Shown here: piece by piece, positions 54,701 to 63,666 of the stretch
Layout: every line of letters begins with the position of its first letter
How positions within the stretch are numbered: the stretch's first letter is position 1
Assembly: GCF_000003815.2 (NCBI RefSeq)
Contig: NC_049992.1
Coordinates: forward strand, 4,848,481 to 4,912,480
Length of the DNA stretch: 64,000 bases
From: Branchiostoma floridae
Lineage: Eukaryota; Chordata; Leptocardii; Amphioxiformes; Branchiostomatidae
Reading direction: 5' to 3'
The notes under the pieces: model-generated
What the model was told of the DNA's origin: nothing
What the model saw: the letters and a program-made list of their open reading frames with translations, nothing else
Databases searched by the model: none
Position numbers and translations under genes: made by a program

Positions 54701-56931
54701 CCAAATGAAAAGATTGATCCAGCACCTACTACGGAGGATATAGTACCCAGGATAGCTGAAGTCTGCAAATAAAAATTCTAGCTTAACCACGTATGGCCAC
54801 TCAGCCCCTGTAAACAAGACTTCCTAGTAGCTTACCCTCCCATCGAAAGTGATCATGAAGTGAGCTGTCAGGATACCAGCGATGACAACTGATGATATGA
54901 ACAGAAGTCCACACCCCATTGCAAGCCAGCAGACTTTGCTAGATTTCCACTCACTCCACATTTCCACGACACGTTCTAAAAGCAAACAGATGGTAGAATA
55001 TGCATTTTGAGCAAATGCCTGTAAGGACACAGCAAGTAAATTTTACGGATGACATCCTCTGCAGACTGCAAAAATACTGCGATAGGGCGAAAAGAAAGAA
55101 CAAGATGGCTACGTTTTCAGCAATAGGCATCATTAAGTTGTGATGAATGTTGTAACAAGAATTAAAGGGATAAAACATGGTATCAGAGCCAACATGGCAT
55201 TCATTCCTGTACTCAAGACATGAACCGGTGTGGTGAAAGTGACACTAGTGTTGGTAACCATACTCATAGCTTCCATATTGGTGTCACTTTTACAACTATC
55301 CAATAAGTTTTACTTCTACAACTACAGTCCTGGGTACCTCGGAACTGTCACAACTGTCAATTCTACAAGTGCAATTATTATGCTACAACACAACATATTT
55401 GCTCATTTTGGTAGCTTCTCGTCATGTTGACCATCCCTGCTGAAATCAGGCGAAAATTAATACGCGTGCTGATGTCATCCATAGGATTTACTTGCTGTAG
55501 CCTATAGTAAGGATCAAATTACGGTATCGCCGACAAGGAATGTCGCTCTCTCCACCGTTCAGAATAACTTTTCTTCTGCTCAACGGTCTTTATCGCCATG
55601 TCAACAGGTCAAACAAGATTTTGAGAGCCATTTTCCCCGATGTTTGCATTAAAAATGTGGATAAAATTGACAATGTATTGAATTTCATGTTTTCACCCGT
55701 GTGTTGTCAATCAAATGCATACTTGCATACTCTATATGTTATTCTATTATTTCATGAATTCATTTGCTATGCTTTTTCATCACAGCTGCAGTTATGTTCC
55801 TTTTGTCCTTTTGAAGGCCATCTTTTGAAGGCCACCATACCGACAACATCACATCAAACTAATACAGCAAATATGTATACAAAAGATGCAATGCATTTTT
55901 CGGTTTCCTATGAGCTGCTGAAAATGCCAAAATAAAATGTTTTTCTGACTTAACTTTTTATCAGATGTAGAACTTTTTGGTTGTGTTCTGGCTAATTAAT
56001 TATAAAGAGGTATGTAATCTTTGGTGACGAAAGGTGATGAAGATTCAAATCCTTTCAATCAATTTTCAAACTAGAAACATGCTTGACAACGTGCAGTGGA
56101 AACTATAAATACTATAGAAATATAGTAAATTATATCAAAATGGTTTACATGTAAATTTATTCAATGCTGTAACGTACCTTTGGCCCTGTAGGCAAAGCTG
56201 ACTTCCTTAGGATCTTTGTACCCGTAAACATTCTCCGGTTTGTCGTAGTCGTTGGAACAAGACTCCTCCTCATGCGCGTTGTTTACTTCCTCAGGCACTT
56301 TGTACCGGTAAGCATCCTCTGATTTGTCGTAGTCGTGAGAGCAAGACTCCTCCTCATACGCGTTGTTTACTTCCTCAGGCACTTTGTAGCCGTAACATTC
56401 CTCTGGATTTTTGTAGTAGTGGGAGCAATGGTCTTCCTCATATTCCTCGCTGACTCCTTCAGCCTCTCGATACCCGTAAGTGTGTTCCGATTCATGTCCC
56501 GTGCACACCACTACGTGATCTCCGACGTGAAGGTATCGAGGCCCGGCCGCGGCAGCTTGCTTGTCGGTGCAGATACCAGACGCGGAACCATACAGGCTAG
56601 ATTCCGTCTGTTTTTCGACGATGGTGTGTTCATATGCATGCTTCCCACGATCGGTGGCTTTGCTTCGGCTTTTGAGATCTTTTTCAGCGACAGAGGAGGA
56701 TATCTCTTCTTTTATTTCATGGGCATCTTTCCCACGTGTTGGAGCGGGTGTGTATATATTAGGCACTGAGGTTTGATGTTCTGAGCCGATATTTGGGGCA
56801 GTCATATCTTTCTTTTTGGCATCATCCTCATTCAGTGCCCGCTGAAGCTTTGAGCTCGGCTTCGTGACGCCCACATCTTCCCATTTTGCGTGCTCTTGTT
56901 CCGACAGTGGCGTGGTCTCCGTTGTCGCCAT
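47427..56931 (-). CDS. Gene A: type II transmembrane protein with 9-11 EGF exons and a C-type lectin domain
   Basis: Exons in coding order: 56178-56931 (tail), 54836-54975 (transmembrane), 54066-54270 (stalk), EGF exons from 53906 down to 51510, lectin exons 49586-49759, 48649-48809 and 47427-47534. Eleven EGF units are present. The fourth lacks its 5' half and the tenth has a mutated acceptor, leaving nine usable. With nine, the coding length is 2541 nt (846 aa) in one frame. It has the longest tail here (three full tyrosine modules, four YxxP motifs) and a canonical EPN/WND lectin site. It is head-to-head with gene E. Confidence 0.83.
47690..47960 (+). repeat. Dispersed repeat, pair with 55240-55505
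   Basis: About 270 bp (ttggtaaccaaaccaatagc to ccataaaatttacttgctgt) closely similar to 55240-55505 in another intron of the same gene and the same orientation. Confidence 0.75.
48120..48490 (-). pseudogene. Possible retroelement coding relic in a gene A intron
   Basis: The minus strand reads [20 protein letters not shown] and [15 protein letters not shown], resembling the RRGRP...L..D.GL tail of LINE-type proteins. GC-richer than the surroundings and broken by frame changes. Weak identification. Confidence 0.3.
48649..48809 (-). CDS. Gene A lectin domain exon 2
   Basis: 161-nt exon encoding [35 protein letters not shown] and [10 protein letters not shown], donor AAG|GTGTGT. It has the EPN motif. 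Confidence 0.9.
49077..49176. other. Assembly gap (N), 100 bases
   Basis: 100 Ns in the intron between lectin exons 1 and 2 of gene A. Confidence 1.
49440..49497 (+). mobile_element. Short fragment of the hAT-type MITE
   Basis: gggcctggaccgtacctgga then ttctgttccggcaccaaccc matches the right end of the element at 30087-30503, with decayed GGTACC. Confidence 0.5.
49586..49759 (-). CDS. Gene A lectin domain exon 1
   Basis: 174-nt phase 1-1 exon. Encodes [36 protein letters not shown] and [17 protein letters not shown]. Start chosen at the ttag acceptor, which keeps phase and the LQC residues shared with gene C. Confidence 0.87.
49760..51509 (-). other. Gene A intron between the EGF array and the lectin domain
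   Basis: 1.75 kb with two dispersed-repeat copies (about 50040-50270 and 50485-50720) and a short ATGT microsatellite near 49952-49975. No exon is recognised. Confidence 0.6.
50485..50720 (+). repeat. Dispersed repeat copy (family 1)
   Basis: Contains gttgatgaggcctcgaaatg, atctcgtgctctagacatgc and ttaacagctcttgggaggga. Related to 46905-47225 and 50040-50270. Confidence 0.55.
51510..53906 (-). CDS. Gene A EGF exon array (11 units, 2 broken)
   Basis: 111-nt phase 1-1 exons in coding order: 53796-53906, 53597-53707, 53370-53480, [53179-53260 truncated], 52960-53070, 52740-52850, 52513-52623, 52296-52406, 52091-52201, [51865-51975 acceptor lost] and 51510-51620. The first reads [15 protein letters not shown], most read [15 protein letters not shown], and the last reads [15 protein letters not shown] with RTGHIC. 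Exons 3 and 8 have GC donors (AAG|GCGAGT and AAG|GCAAGT). All usable units keep six cysteines. The EGF next to the lectin domain is the most diverged. Confidence 0.9.
51661..51720. repeat. (GA)n microsatellite
   Basis: About 30 GA repeats in the intron just upstream of the last EGF exon of gene A. A shorter GA run lies at the equivalent place in gene B (about 31331-31344). Confidence 0.97.
51865..51975 (-). pseudogene. Gene A EGF exon 10 with destroyed splice acceptor
   Basis: The coding part is a full six-cysteine EGF ([15 protein letters not shown] and on), but the acceptor reads catgcaa|ACATAG where the near-identical exon 7 has catgcag|ACATAG. AG became AA, so the exon should be skipped. 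Skipping keeps the frame. Confidence 0.7.
53179..53260 (-). pseudogene. Gene A EGF exon 4, 5' half deleted
   Basis: The donor and the half from HGHCVNKAG to the end remain, but the sequence jumps from the HGxC region straight into intron sequence (ttgtaatgattg). The acceptor and the [10 protein letters not shown] part are missing. Confidence 0.85.
54066..54270 (-). CDS. Gene A stalk exon
   Basis: 205 nt encoding [35 protein letters not shown] and [13 protein letters not shown]. It has N-glycosylation sequons and no cysteine. Phase 0 in, phase 1 out. Confidence 0.88.
54836..54975 (-). CDS. Gene A transmembrane exon
   Basis: 140 nt encoding [13 protein letters not shown], then [20 protein letters not shown], then [13 protein letters not shown]. 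The incoming single base G completes Glu at the junction, confirming the phase. Confidence 0.9.
55240..55505 (+). repeat. Dispersed repeat, pair with 47690-47960
   Basis: See 47690-47960: same orientation, with the marks tggtgtcacttttacaacta and tgatgtcatccata. Confidence 0.75.
56178..56931 (-). CDS. Gene A cytoplasmic-tail exon with start codon
   Basis: The ATG at 56931 lies two bases after the acceptor. The open frame upstream of it is intron. 251 aa plus one base: [73 protein letters not shown], then three 28-residue modules at about 152-235 beginning [18 protein letters not shown] and YRYKVPEEV, then [17 protein letters not shown]. Four YxxP motifs (YKNP, YKVP, YKVP, YKDP) and many acidic DYDK/EEES stretches. 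One module more than C and D, from an internal in-frame duplication. Confidence 0.88.
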
Positions 56932-57150
56932 GCCTGCGTGTAATAAAAGGGGTTCAATCAGCATCACGCCTTTGTTTACATAAACATTATCATAACAATT
57001 CATTCATTGCTTTTTGAGAGCACGTACCAGTATTGATAACAACCTTCTTGGTGTAGGAAAGCAGCTCGGGCGCTAGCGGAAAGAAAGCTTGTGCCACATG
57101 CCAACTATAGACCCTTATACAAAGTCCGCTAGCGTCCCTTTATTATATAA

Positions 57151-57600
57151 TCTACCACCCATAAACTAAGAATCAGTTGCCACCGACTGCGAATTGAATC
57201 AGGAAGGCAGAACCGCACTCTTCTAGAACAAAGAGTCTGCCAATTTTGTACCTCAAACATGGTAGAAGATGAACTGCACTTCACTGTTGATTGCGATATG
57301 TATGTCAATGATAGAAATACTCTATTCAGTTATATAGAAAGTAGATTCTGTCATTTTAGACACATGAGTAGCACTGACAAGTTTATGTTTCTCATGCGTT
57401 TTGACAAACCGACAATAGCTAAACCCATACAGTCCTACATTTTCACCATTACCAAGAAGCGAGAAGAAGCCGAACTTTTGTGTTAGACTAGATTTGTGAT
57501 ACTTTTATATGTACATATCTTGACTTGTTGTGACCTGTACTTAGCTCGGTTGGGCAAAACTGTACAATAGAAGTCTTCAATCATTCATTCATTCAATATA
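57151..57600 (+). mobile_element. LINE retrotransposon 3' fragment
   Basis: The frame to the stop at 57484-57486 reads THKLRISCHRLRIESGR, RVCQFCTSNMVEDELHF and TVDCDMYVNDRNTLF. The CxxC...EDExHF...C pattern is the zinc-knuckle-like C-terminus of LINE polymerase proteins. After the stop is a short 3' UTR (ttggttgggcaaaac-like) ending in tandem attc repeats (attcattcattcattc near 57582-57597), as in some LINE tails. The upstream polymerase is missing (5' truncation). Confidence 0.72.
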
Positions 57601-58293
57601 CGTACCCTGCTTTACATGTGCATCCTGCCGACCAACAAAGTAAATGCTATGCAGTGTCTCTCCCTACTAAACCAATTATACCCCGTTGGTTTAATCTGCA
57701 GAAAAGTAGGCATAGATTTTTACTTTGGCCATTTCTACCCCACTAGGGCAGCTGTTTAATTGACCGAGGTGTTCGGAATAGAACAGGAGGTTCTAACTGT
57801 TCGATATGGCGTTCGACTGGAATGGTCCATTCACTTCGGATATAATCTAAGCTTTGATTTGCTCAGTTTCTTCGAGCTTGTAAGCCACCTTTGTATTGCC
57901 ACCTTTGTATATGCCACCTTGACTGACGGCAAGCTCCAAATTGCCCTTCCTACCGGAGTATGGCCGGCGTTTGGACGATTACGTGGGGTTCAGACGATTG
58001 TTACACCCAGGTGATTTGCTTTGCTTTATTTCAGCGAGGCCTCGTCGACGATTTTTGAGATCATTAAGTTAATTTTATTTTCTAGCTGAGGTTGCCCGTC
58101 CAGCCCACTCATGTCCTACATATTTACCAACATTCAGAAGTTAAAGTTGATCCAAATATCAGCTTTTTACCGATTTAATCGATTCTCACTTCGTCCATGT
58201 CCAAGAGAAAGGCTACCCTCTCATGGGGGACATATACTCATAAGTGTTTGATAGACACAGTTTTGTGAAGGGGCAGATTTTCACCGAAAAATA

Positions 58294-58493
58294 CTGTAAA
58301 TGCAGAACCTTTCGCGGTGGTTTGATGTTCGCGGTTTTCGTGGTGGCCGCTTCACTGCGAACTTAAAATCACCGCGAACCTTGGCAGTAAGAGACTACAG
58401 TGCATGGTGCTACCGCGAAATTAAAACCACCGCGAAAAGTCCATTTCCCGCTGCCGCGAAATTAATTCCCCGCAAACTTAAATGCATTCACAG
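58294..58493. mobile_element. MITE with CTGTAAATGCA ends (second copy)
   Basis: Begins CTGTAAATGCA and ends TGCATTCACAG (one mismatch), TA on both sides, 200 bp. Shares the interior aagagactacagtgcatggt with 16010-16217. Confidence 0.87.
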
Positions 58494-58586
58494 TACAGCC
58501 GATGCTCAGGCGATGTTGGAAGTCGGCGAGCTCTGACCGATCTACAGATTCGGCCGGCGTTCGCAGGGATTGCAAAGCCGGCTTAA

Positions 58587-58760
58587 AGCCCCGTTTACAA
58601 ATCAAGATTTTAGCCCGGCCGAGTTGTCAGCGAGCTCTGAATTACGAGGAGGTATGACCCTGATGCCGACGAGAAACTCTGCCATTTGTTCATGCCTCCT
58701 CGTAATTTAGAACTCGCTGACACCTCGGCCGAGCTAAATTCTTGATTTGTAAACGGGGCT
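58587..58760. mobile_element. PIF/Harbinger-like foldback MITE
   Basis: Inverted repeats of about 70 bp: the left end agccccgtttacaaatcaag continues to cgaggaggtatg, and the right end is its near-complement ending tttgtaaacggggct. TAA lies on both sides (58584-58586 and 58761-58763), fitting the TWA target of PIF/Harbinger. 174 bp, almost entirely stem. Confidence 0.82.
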
Positions 58761-58883
58761 TAACTACGCTTACCCCGGATATACCTGGCCGGCGTGTTTT
58801 GTGGTTATTTCAGAGAAGAGAGGGACCCAAGAAAAATCAAAGGAAAGAAATCTATGGAAGGGTAATCTACAAACTAGGAATAC

Positions 58884-59040
58884 CTTAGTTTGTCGGCAGA
58901 CAACGCTCGGACCGGCGAAGAAAGCCCGAAATGTGCTGTTTGTCTTGCTGCTATGATTTCTGCATTTCACAGAAAGGGTTTTGTTTAAAGGTCCAGACTA
59001 ATTTAGAAACACATGCGCAGCAGAAACGTGTACCCACGTG
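58884..59040 (-). other. Gene A noncoding first exon, start approximate
   Basis: Donor AACTAAG|GTATTCC at 58884. Exon sequence includes aatcatagcagcaagacaaa, matching the first exons of B and E. Upstream limit inferred. Confidence 0.6.
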
Positions 59041-59066
59041 TACGCCTGCACCATGCGTCATTCAAA

Positions 59067-59110
59067 CTCTTATCAAAGAAACCCGGCTCAAGGACCATAC
59101 CCAAATAAGG
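59067..59110 (-). promoter_or_regulatory. Gene A core promoter: CArG box and TATA-like box
   Basis: CCTTATTTGG at 59101-59110 and TTTGATAAGAG at about 59067-59077 on the minus strand, the same arrangement as B, C and D. An inverted repeat (59109-60050) begins right at the CArG box. Confidence 0.62.
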
Positions 59111-60050
59111 AGAGATCTCAGCTGAATTATGAGAAAAAAAGCGTTTACCTCGAATTATGATAATTAAGCATTTACCTCATTTTACCTCGTGTTGGTTTGG
59201 AGGATTTCGTTCAATACGCATTAAACACAATTACGCAACTGGACCTTTCAGGTTTGGACTGTAACGTAACGTAAACAAGCTGCCAGGGGACATAAACGTA
59301 CATTACTTCTTTATCACATCAAAGGACATCTGCCGCTAAAAAATCAGACCATAGTATGTCCAAGACAAATGATACACAAATCAGAATCTCTACCGAGTTC
59401 CAAGGTTACATACTAGCGGGGAAGGGGGGATCGACACACCGCCCACACACATGCCAAATGTCATCGTAGTCCATGAGTGAGACCTTTCTGTGTGCCTGTG
59501 AGTGACTCACTCACTCGCTCGCTCACTCACTCACTCACTCACTCACTCACTCACTCACTCACTCACTCACTCACTCACTCACTCACTCACTCACTCACTC
59601 ACCCCCCACACACTCATGAGTGAGTGAGTGAGTTAGTGAGACCTTTTTGTGTCCTACGTATACAGAGACGTGTTTATTTCTTATCATCAATAGATGCATT
59701 ACTTAAAAAACTGATTGGATTGCGATGACATTTGGCATGTGTGTTGGCGATGTCGACCCCCCTCCCCCCGCTAGTATGTAACCTTGGAACTCGGTAGAGA
59801 TTCTGATTTGTGTATCATTTGTCTTGGACATACTATGGTCTGATTTTTAGTTGCAGATGTCCTTTGATGTAATAAAGAAGTAATGTACGCTTAGGGCCCC
59901 TGGCAGGTTGTTTAAGTTACGTTACAGTCCAAACCTGAAAGTTCCATTTACGTAATTGTGATTAATGCGTATTGAACGAAATCCTCCAAGCCAACACGAG
60001 GTAAGGTGTGGTAAATGCTTAATTCTCATAATTCAGGTGAGATCTCTCCA
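59109..60050. repeat. Inverted duplication of gene A upstream DNA
   Basis: The left arm (about 59109-59480) and right arm (about 59690-60050) are closely similar in opposite orientation: ggagagatctcagctgaatt pairs with the reverse complement ending at 60050, and atagtatgtccaagacaaat at about 59352 pairs with the inverse at about 59815. The centre is a CACT/GTGA microsatellite. The CArG box is just outside the arm. Confidence 0.85.
59513..59601. repeat. (ACTC)n microsatellite
   Basis: About 20 ACTC repeats followed by an inverse gtgagtgagtgagt run at about 59615-59632, at the centre of the inverted repeat. Confidence 0.97.
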
Positions 60051-60077
60051 AGATATTCAGCTGAGATATATCCTATA

Positions 60078-60173
60078 TCTCTCACTCACTCACTCACTCA
60101 CTCACCCTCTCACTCACTCACTCACTCACTCACTCACTCACTCACTCACTCACTCACTCACTCACTCACTCAC
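60078..60173. repeat. (CACT)n microsatellite
   Basis: A second tetranucleotide array just outside the right arm, with one interruption (ccct). Confidence 0.97.
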
Positions 60174-60269
60174 AGGCACCCATGCAGATAGACGCACCTC
60201 AAACAACACATCCCTTTTCGTAGGCACCCATGCAGATAGACGCACCTCAAACAACACATCCCTTTTCGT
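60174..60269 (+). repeat. 48-bp perfect tandem duplication
   Basis: The unit aggcacccatgcagatagac and onward to ttttcgt occurs at 60174-60221 and 60222-60269 without differences. Confidence 0.9.
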
Positions 60270-61639
60270 GGATGTAAAGTCGTGTTTGCCAGTGTCTGCA
60301 GTATAAAACACATGTTGGATTATATAGTGACACAGAAAGATCAGGATTCTTTATAACAGCCACTCATAACCATCTATTCATTTCACTCAGACTATGAAGG
60401 TCGGGACCTCAGTTAGACGAAGAGAAATTAGTTCGGTATTCATATAATAAAATTTCTTAAATTCATAAGTAAACTCGGACGATATGATAGCGTCACACCA
60501 ATGTTGTCAACATGAAAATACTAATTTGGTCCTCCTAGGCTTGTTTATGGCAGCATACACAGTGCGTTTCATTTAACAAGACCAGTTTTACGATCCTACC
60601 ATGCAACTTAAATATCTATGAAAGGAGTGTGATCTTAAATTTAGTGTCATTTTTCTCAACGTCTCTGTCTCAGGGTGCGTGGCGACATTATTTTGACATG
60701 TACATAGACAATCGGTATGGTGAGTCTGACGTCAGCCATCTGATGGTTAAAACATACTGTGTTCTTTTGGCACCTGCCGCTGTAAAATTAAATCCACTAT
60801 AGAGGGCATATCCTATACACAATGTTTGCAAGATTTGTCATTATTCTCACGTTGTGAAGCAGTAGTGAATATTAAGTATTTCGAGGTGTTTGAAAACTAT
60901 CAAATTGATGAATGTGGTTTATTCGCTATAATTATAGTAACACTGTAAACGCCATATACTACATCATGTGGACAGCTTTGAAATGAGTTAATCCTGAAAT
61001 TATTAAAAATGATTATCATCACTATTTCTGAATTGCATTTTTTTTCGAAATTTAGAACACTTAAGATATGTTTGATATCTACTTTGACAATATCATTACA
61101 GACAGCGGTGTATTTCTGGCTCTTTTCAACGAAATATGTATATTTTGTAACATGTGATACAATCTATCTTCACAAAGCAGATCGTTCTCATAGTGTGTGT
61201 TTGCGGCTTAGTTTGTTGGTGGTTTTACATCATAATTCAAGAGGATGTGGATGTTTGTTGTGAATATGTGGCGACAACAAAGTCTAAAAAATTCTGATTG
61301 ATTAGATACCGTGCCTAATTATCTTTTTTAATCATATACGTATGTACTGAGGTCGAGACCTTAAAAACGGGAGTGACTGTTACGATGTCTTGTGCATCAC
61401 TATTAATATTATCCAACAGGTTACACCAAGAAGCTTTCATCTGATGAAGGATAGGTCATTGATTACACTACAAATATTGGTCAACAAATACGTCTGTCTT
61501 TTTCAGCTCCGTGCAGAATTATGAACATTATTTGGGGTTAGGAGTTGGCCACCCGTGTTTCCAGATATTCAGCATGATTTCAGAACCTCTGAATGGATTA
61601 TGATTATGATATTTGACGGATGTGGGTGGATTTTGGATA
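60270..61639. other. Intergenic DNA between genes A and E
   Basis: AT-rich, with no recognised gene, RNA or repeat. Small open frames here have no family features. Confidence 0.5.
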
Positions 61640-62220
61640 GGTGAAGGTCAATGTCTATTTTGGCCCCCTAGTGCGTGACCTTGGTATTGCAGCAGAGATC
61701 CCTGTTAGTGTATTCTTTGTCCTGGACATGCCTGGACATAGCTGGCAGATGGCCTTTGATGAAATATAGAATATTAGTGATAATGGTTTATTTTGTCCTT
61801 AAAACTGTACAGATTAGCAAGGCTCTAAATTTGGGTCCTGAACTGCTCCTGTACCCACATTGCTGTAGAATAATGGGTGCCAGAACAGCGCCCTGTGGCA
61901 AACTGCAGGTAAGTATCTCCCATACTGAAAAAGAACCCTGGTACAAGACACATTGTCGCCTCTCAGTGAGGAAGTCATTAAGGCCTAACTCCAGCAGCCT
62001 AATTATCGCAGTTGTGTGTTCAACAGGACCAAAAACGCTTAACGCGAAATGAAGGCTTAGACCTGGCAGCTTCAGGTCTTACGTTACGTTCCATTGAAGC
62101 TGAAACGTGCAATCACGTACTTAGATATGCATATAGAAAGAGATCCTCCAAGTCAGAGTTTGAAAGTCTTAAACTCAGACTCAGACGACACGCTACATCT
62201 TTGGATATAATCCTAGAGCC
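61640..62220 (+). promoter_or_regulatory. Gene E upstream promoter region, similar to A, C and D
   Basis: 61640-61760 matches upstream DNA of gene C (26560-26720, reversed), then about 300 bp of extra sequence intervenes. From 62080 the match resumes, including acgtgcaatcacgt at 62105-62118, the same inverted motif as in C and D. The CArG position reads catctttgga (62196-62205), which no longer fits CC(A/T)6GG. Confidence 0.55.
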
Positions 62221-62264
62221 GGGTTCGTTTTGATAGGAGTTTAGACGACGATACCGTGACATTT

Positions 62265-62452
62265 TGGACGAAAAAGCACATTTGTTTCATGTGAGGATGT
62301 TGGTCTAAACGAGTCTGGAGTTGTTTCCTTGTTTATCGAGACAAAGGGACCTTATAAAACCCTTGCTAAGTAAGTCAGATATCATAGCAGCGATACACAC
62401 GTACATTTCGGGGTGTTGTACCATTGCGAGCGTTGTATGGCAAGAAACTAAG
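62265..62452 (+). other. Gene E noncoding first exon, start approximate
   Basis: Ends at AAACTAAG|GTATGTC (donor at 62453), the family donor. The 3' part (tttcggggtgttgtacca to aagaaacta) is repeated in the intron at 62577-62630, where the donor is changed to aactaactgatgg, so a second, probably dead copy of the exon end is present. Confidence 0.6.
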
Positions 62453-63665
62453 GTATGTCTAGTTGTGTCATCCCCTTCCGTGAGATTTTACTAGCTCATT
62501 TATCTAGTCTAAGCTATCTTATTCTTCTCTGACCCAATCGCCAGCCTGACTCCCAAGTGCACTGATAGACTAGGGTTTCGGCGCGTTGTATCAGTGCGAG
62601 CGTTGTCTGGCAAGAAACTAACTGATGGTATTTCTAGATGTGAGATTCCCATTCCTTGAGATTTCTCTCCTTTAAGTAGCTTATAAGATACCAGTATATC
62701 TTGGATCTTAGTATTCTCTGACCCAGCCACCAGTCTCTCCAAGGCTGAAGAAACGGTAAGTCTCAGGTAAATATCACCGGAGTGGGCGTGGTTAGCCTTG
62801 CGGGGTATAAGCCCACATCAGCCGAGCAATCACAACTGACAGTCATAGGAGTGACTGGGGACTAGCTGCAGGTTACTTCACATTTCTCTGGTGTTTTCAC
62901 CAACTGGTTTTTCTTGTTGGACCGGTCCGGATAATTGACCAGTTCGAAAATGAACGGATTATACCGACAGGCGTTCACGTATTTTGGGTCTTACACGACA
63001 AAGAAAAGAACAAGTAGAAGTAGAGGCGAGTTGATAGTAATTTTTACCAGGCTTTTGCGGTCAAACTTGTTGCACGCATGAAGATGGGATTTTAAAACGC
63101 CAATGGACGTCGGATACTCTATAAAAGATGATCATGTGTACCTAGCGAAATGGAAAATTGTTTTAAGGATCGCCCATACATCAGGTTTTGCGTTAAGTAG
63201 GTCCAGGTTCAGACCTGGACCTGAGTCTTTGGACCTGAACCGTACCTGCACTTGAAGTTTTTGTACCGGTACCGAGTACCATTTCAAAAGTGAAGCGAAT
63301 TCTAGAAGGAAATAGTGAAATCTATTTTCATTTTTTCCAGCTAAAATGATTTTAGACATATATGTTTTTTAAATAACTTTCAAAAACGCCCAATGACACG
63401 ATTTGTTAGGCTGTTTAGCGATATGCGTTTTCTGTAAAGGTCTTTGAAATTCGTTGTGGTCTTTGAAGTTCGAAGTGCGTCGATTCACGTACTTTATCTA
63501 TATCTTTATTACCTTCTACAAGAAGGTTGTCTTCGACACTGTTAGCTTAGTTTCTTGCAGGTTTGATACGATAACTCAAAAAGCCTTGAATGAATTGATA
63601 TGATATTCCTTATGTGGGTAAAGAAGGACAAGTGTCATAAAAGACTTCCTTTTTTTAAACGCAAG
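62453..63665 (+). other. Gene E first intron with a decayed hAT-type MITE
   Basis: Contains the duplicated first-exon end (62577-62630) and a copy of the hAT-type MITE at about 62905-63275 (ggaccggtccgg, ggtccaggttcagacctgga, ttttgtaccggtacc) whose outer termini have decayed. Remaining sequence is unremarkable. Confidence 0.6.
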
Positions 63666-63666
63666 A

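Larger units (their letters stand above)
56934..58883 (-). other. Gene A first intron
   Basis: 1.95 kb holding a LINE 3' end (57151-57600), a CTGTAAATGCA MITE (58294-58493) and a PIF-like MITE (58587-58760). Region 57700-58270 has no recognised feature. Confidence 0.6.

Noticed and set aside
56335-56776. Plus-strand ORFs of 144 and 71 aa opposite the gene A tail exon
   Set aside because: Antisense shadows of the tail exon. The same shadows occur opposite the tail exons of C and D.
57760-58014. 84-aa plus-strand ORF in the first intron of gene A
   Set aside because: No homology or motif could be recognised, and it is not supported as an exon.
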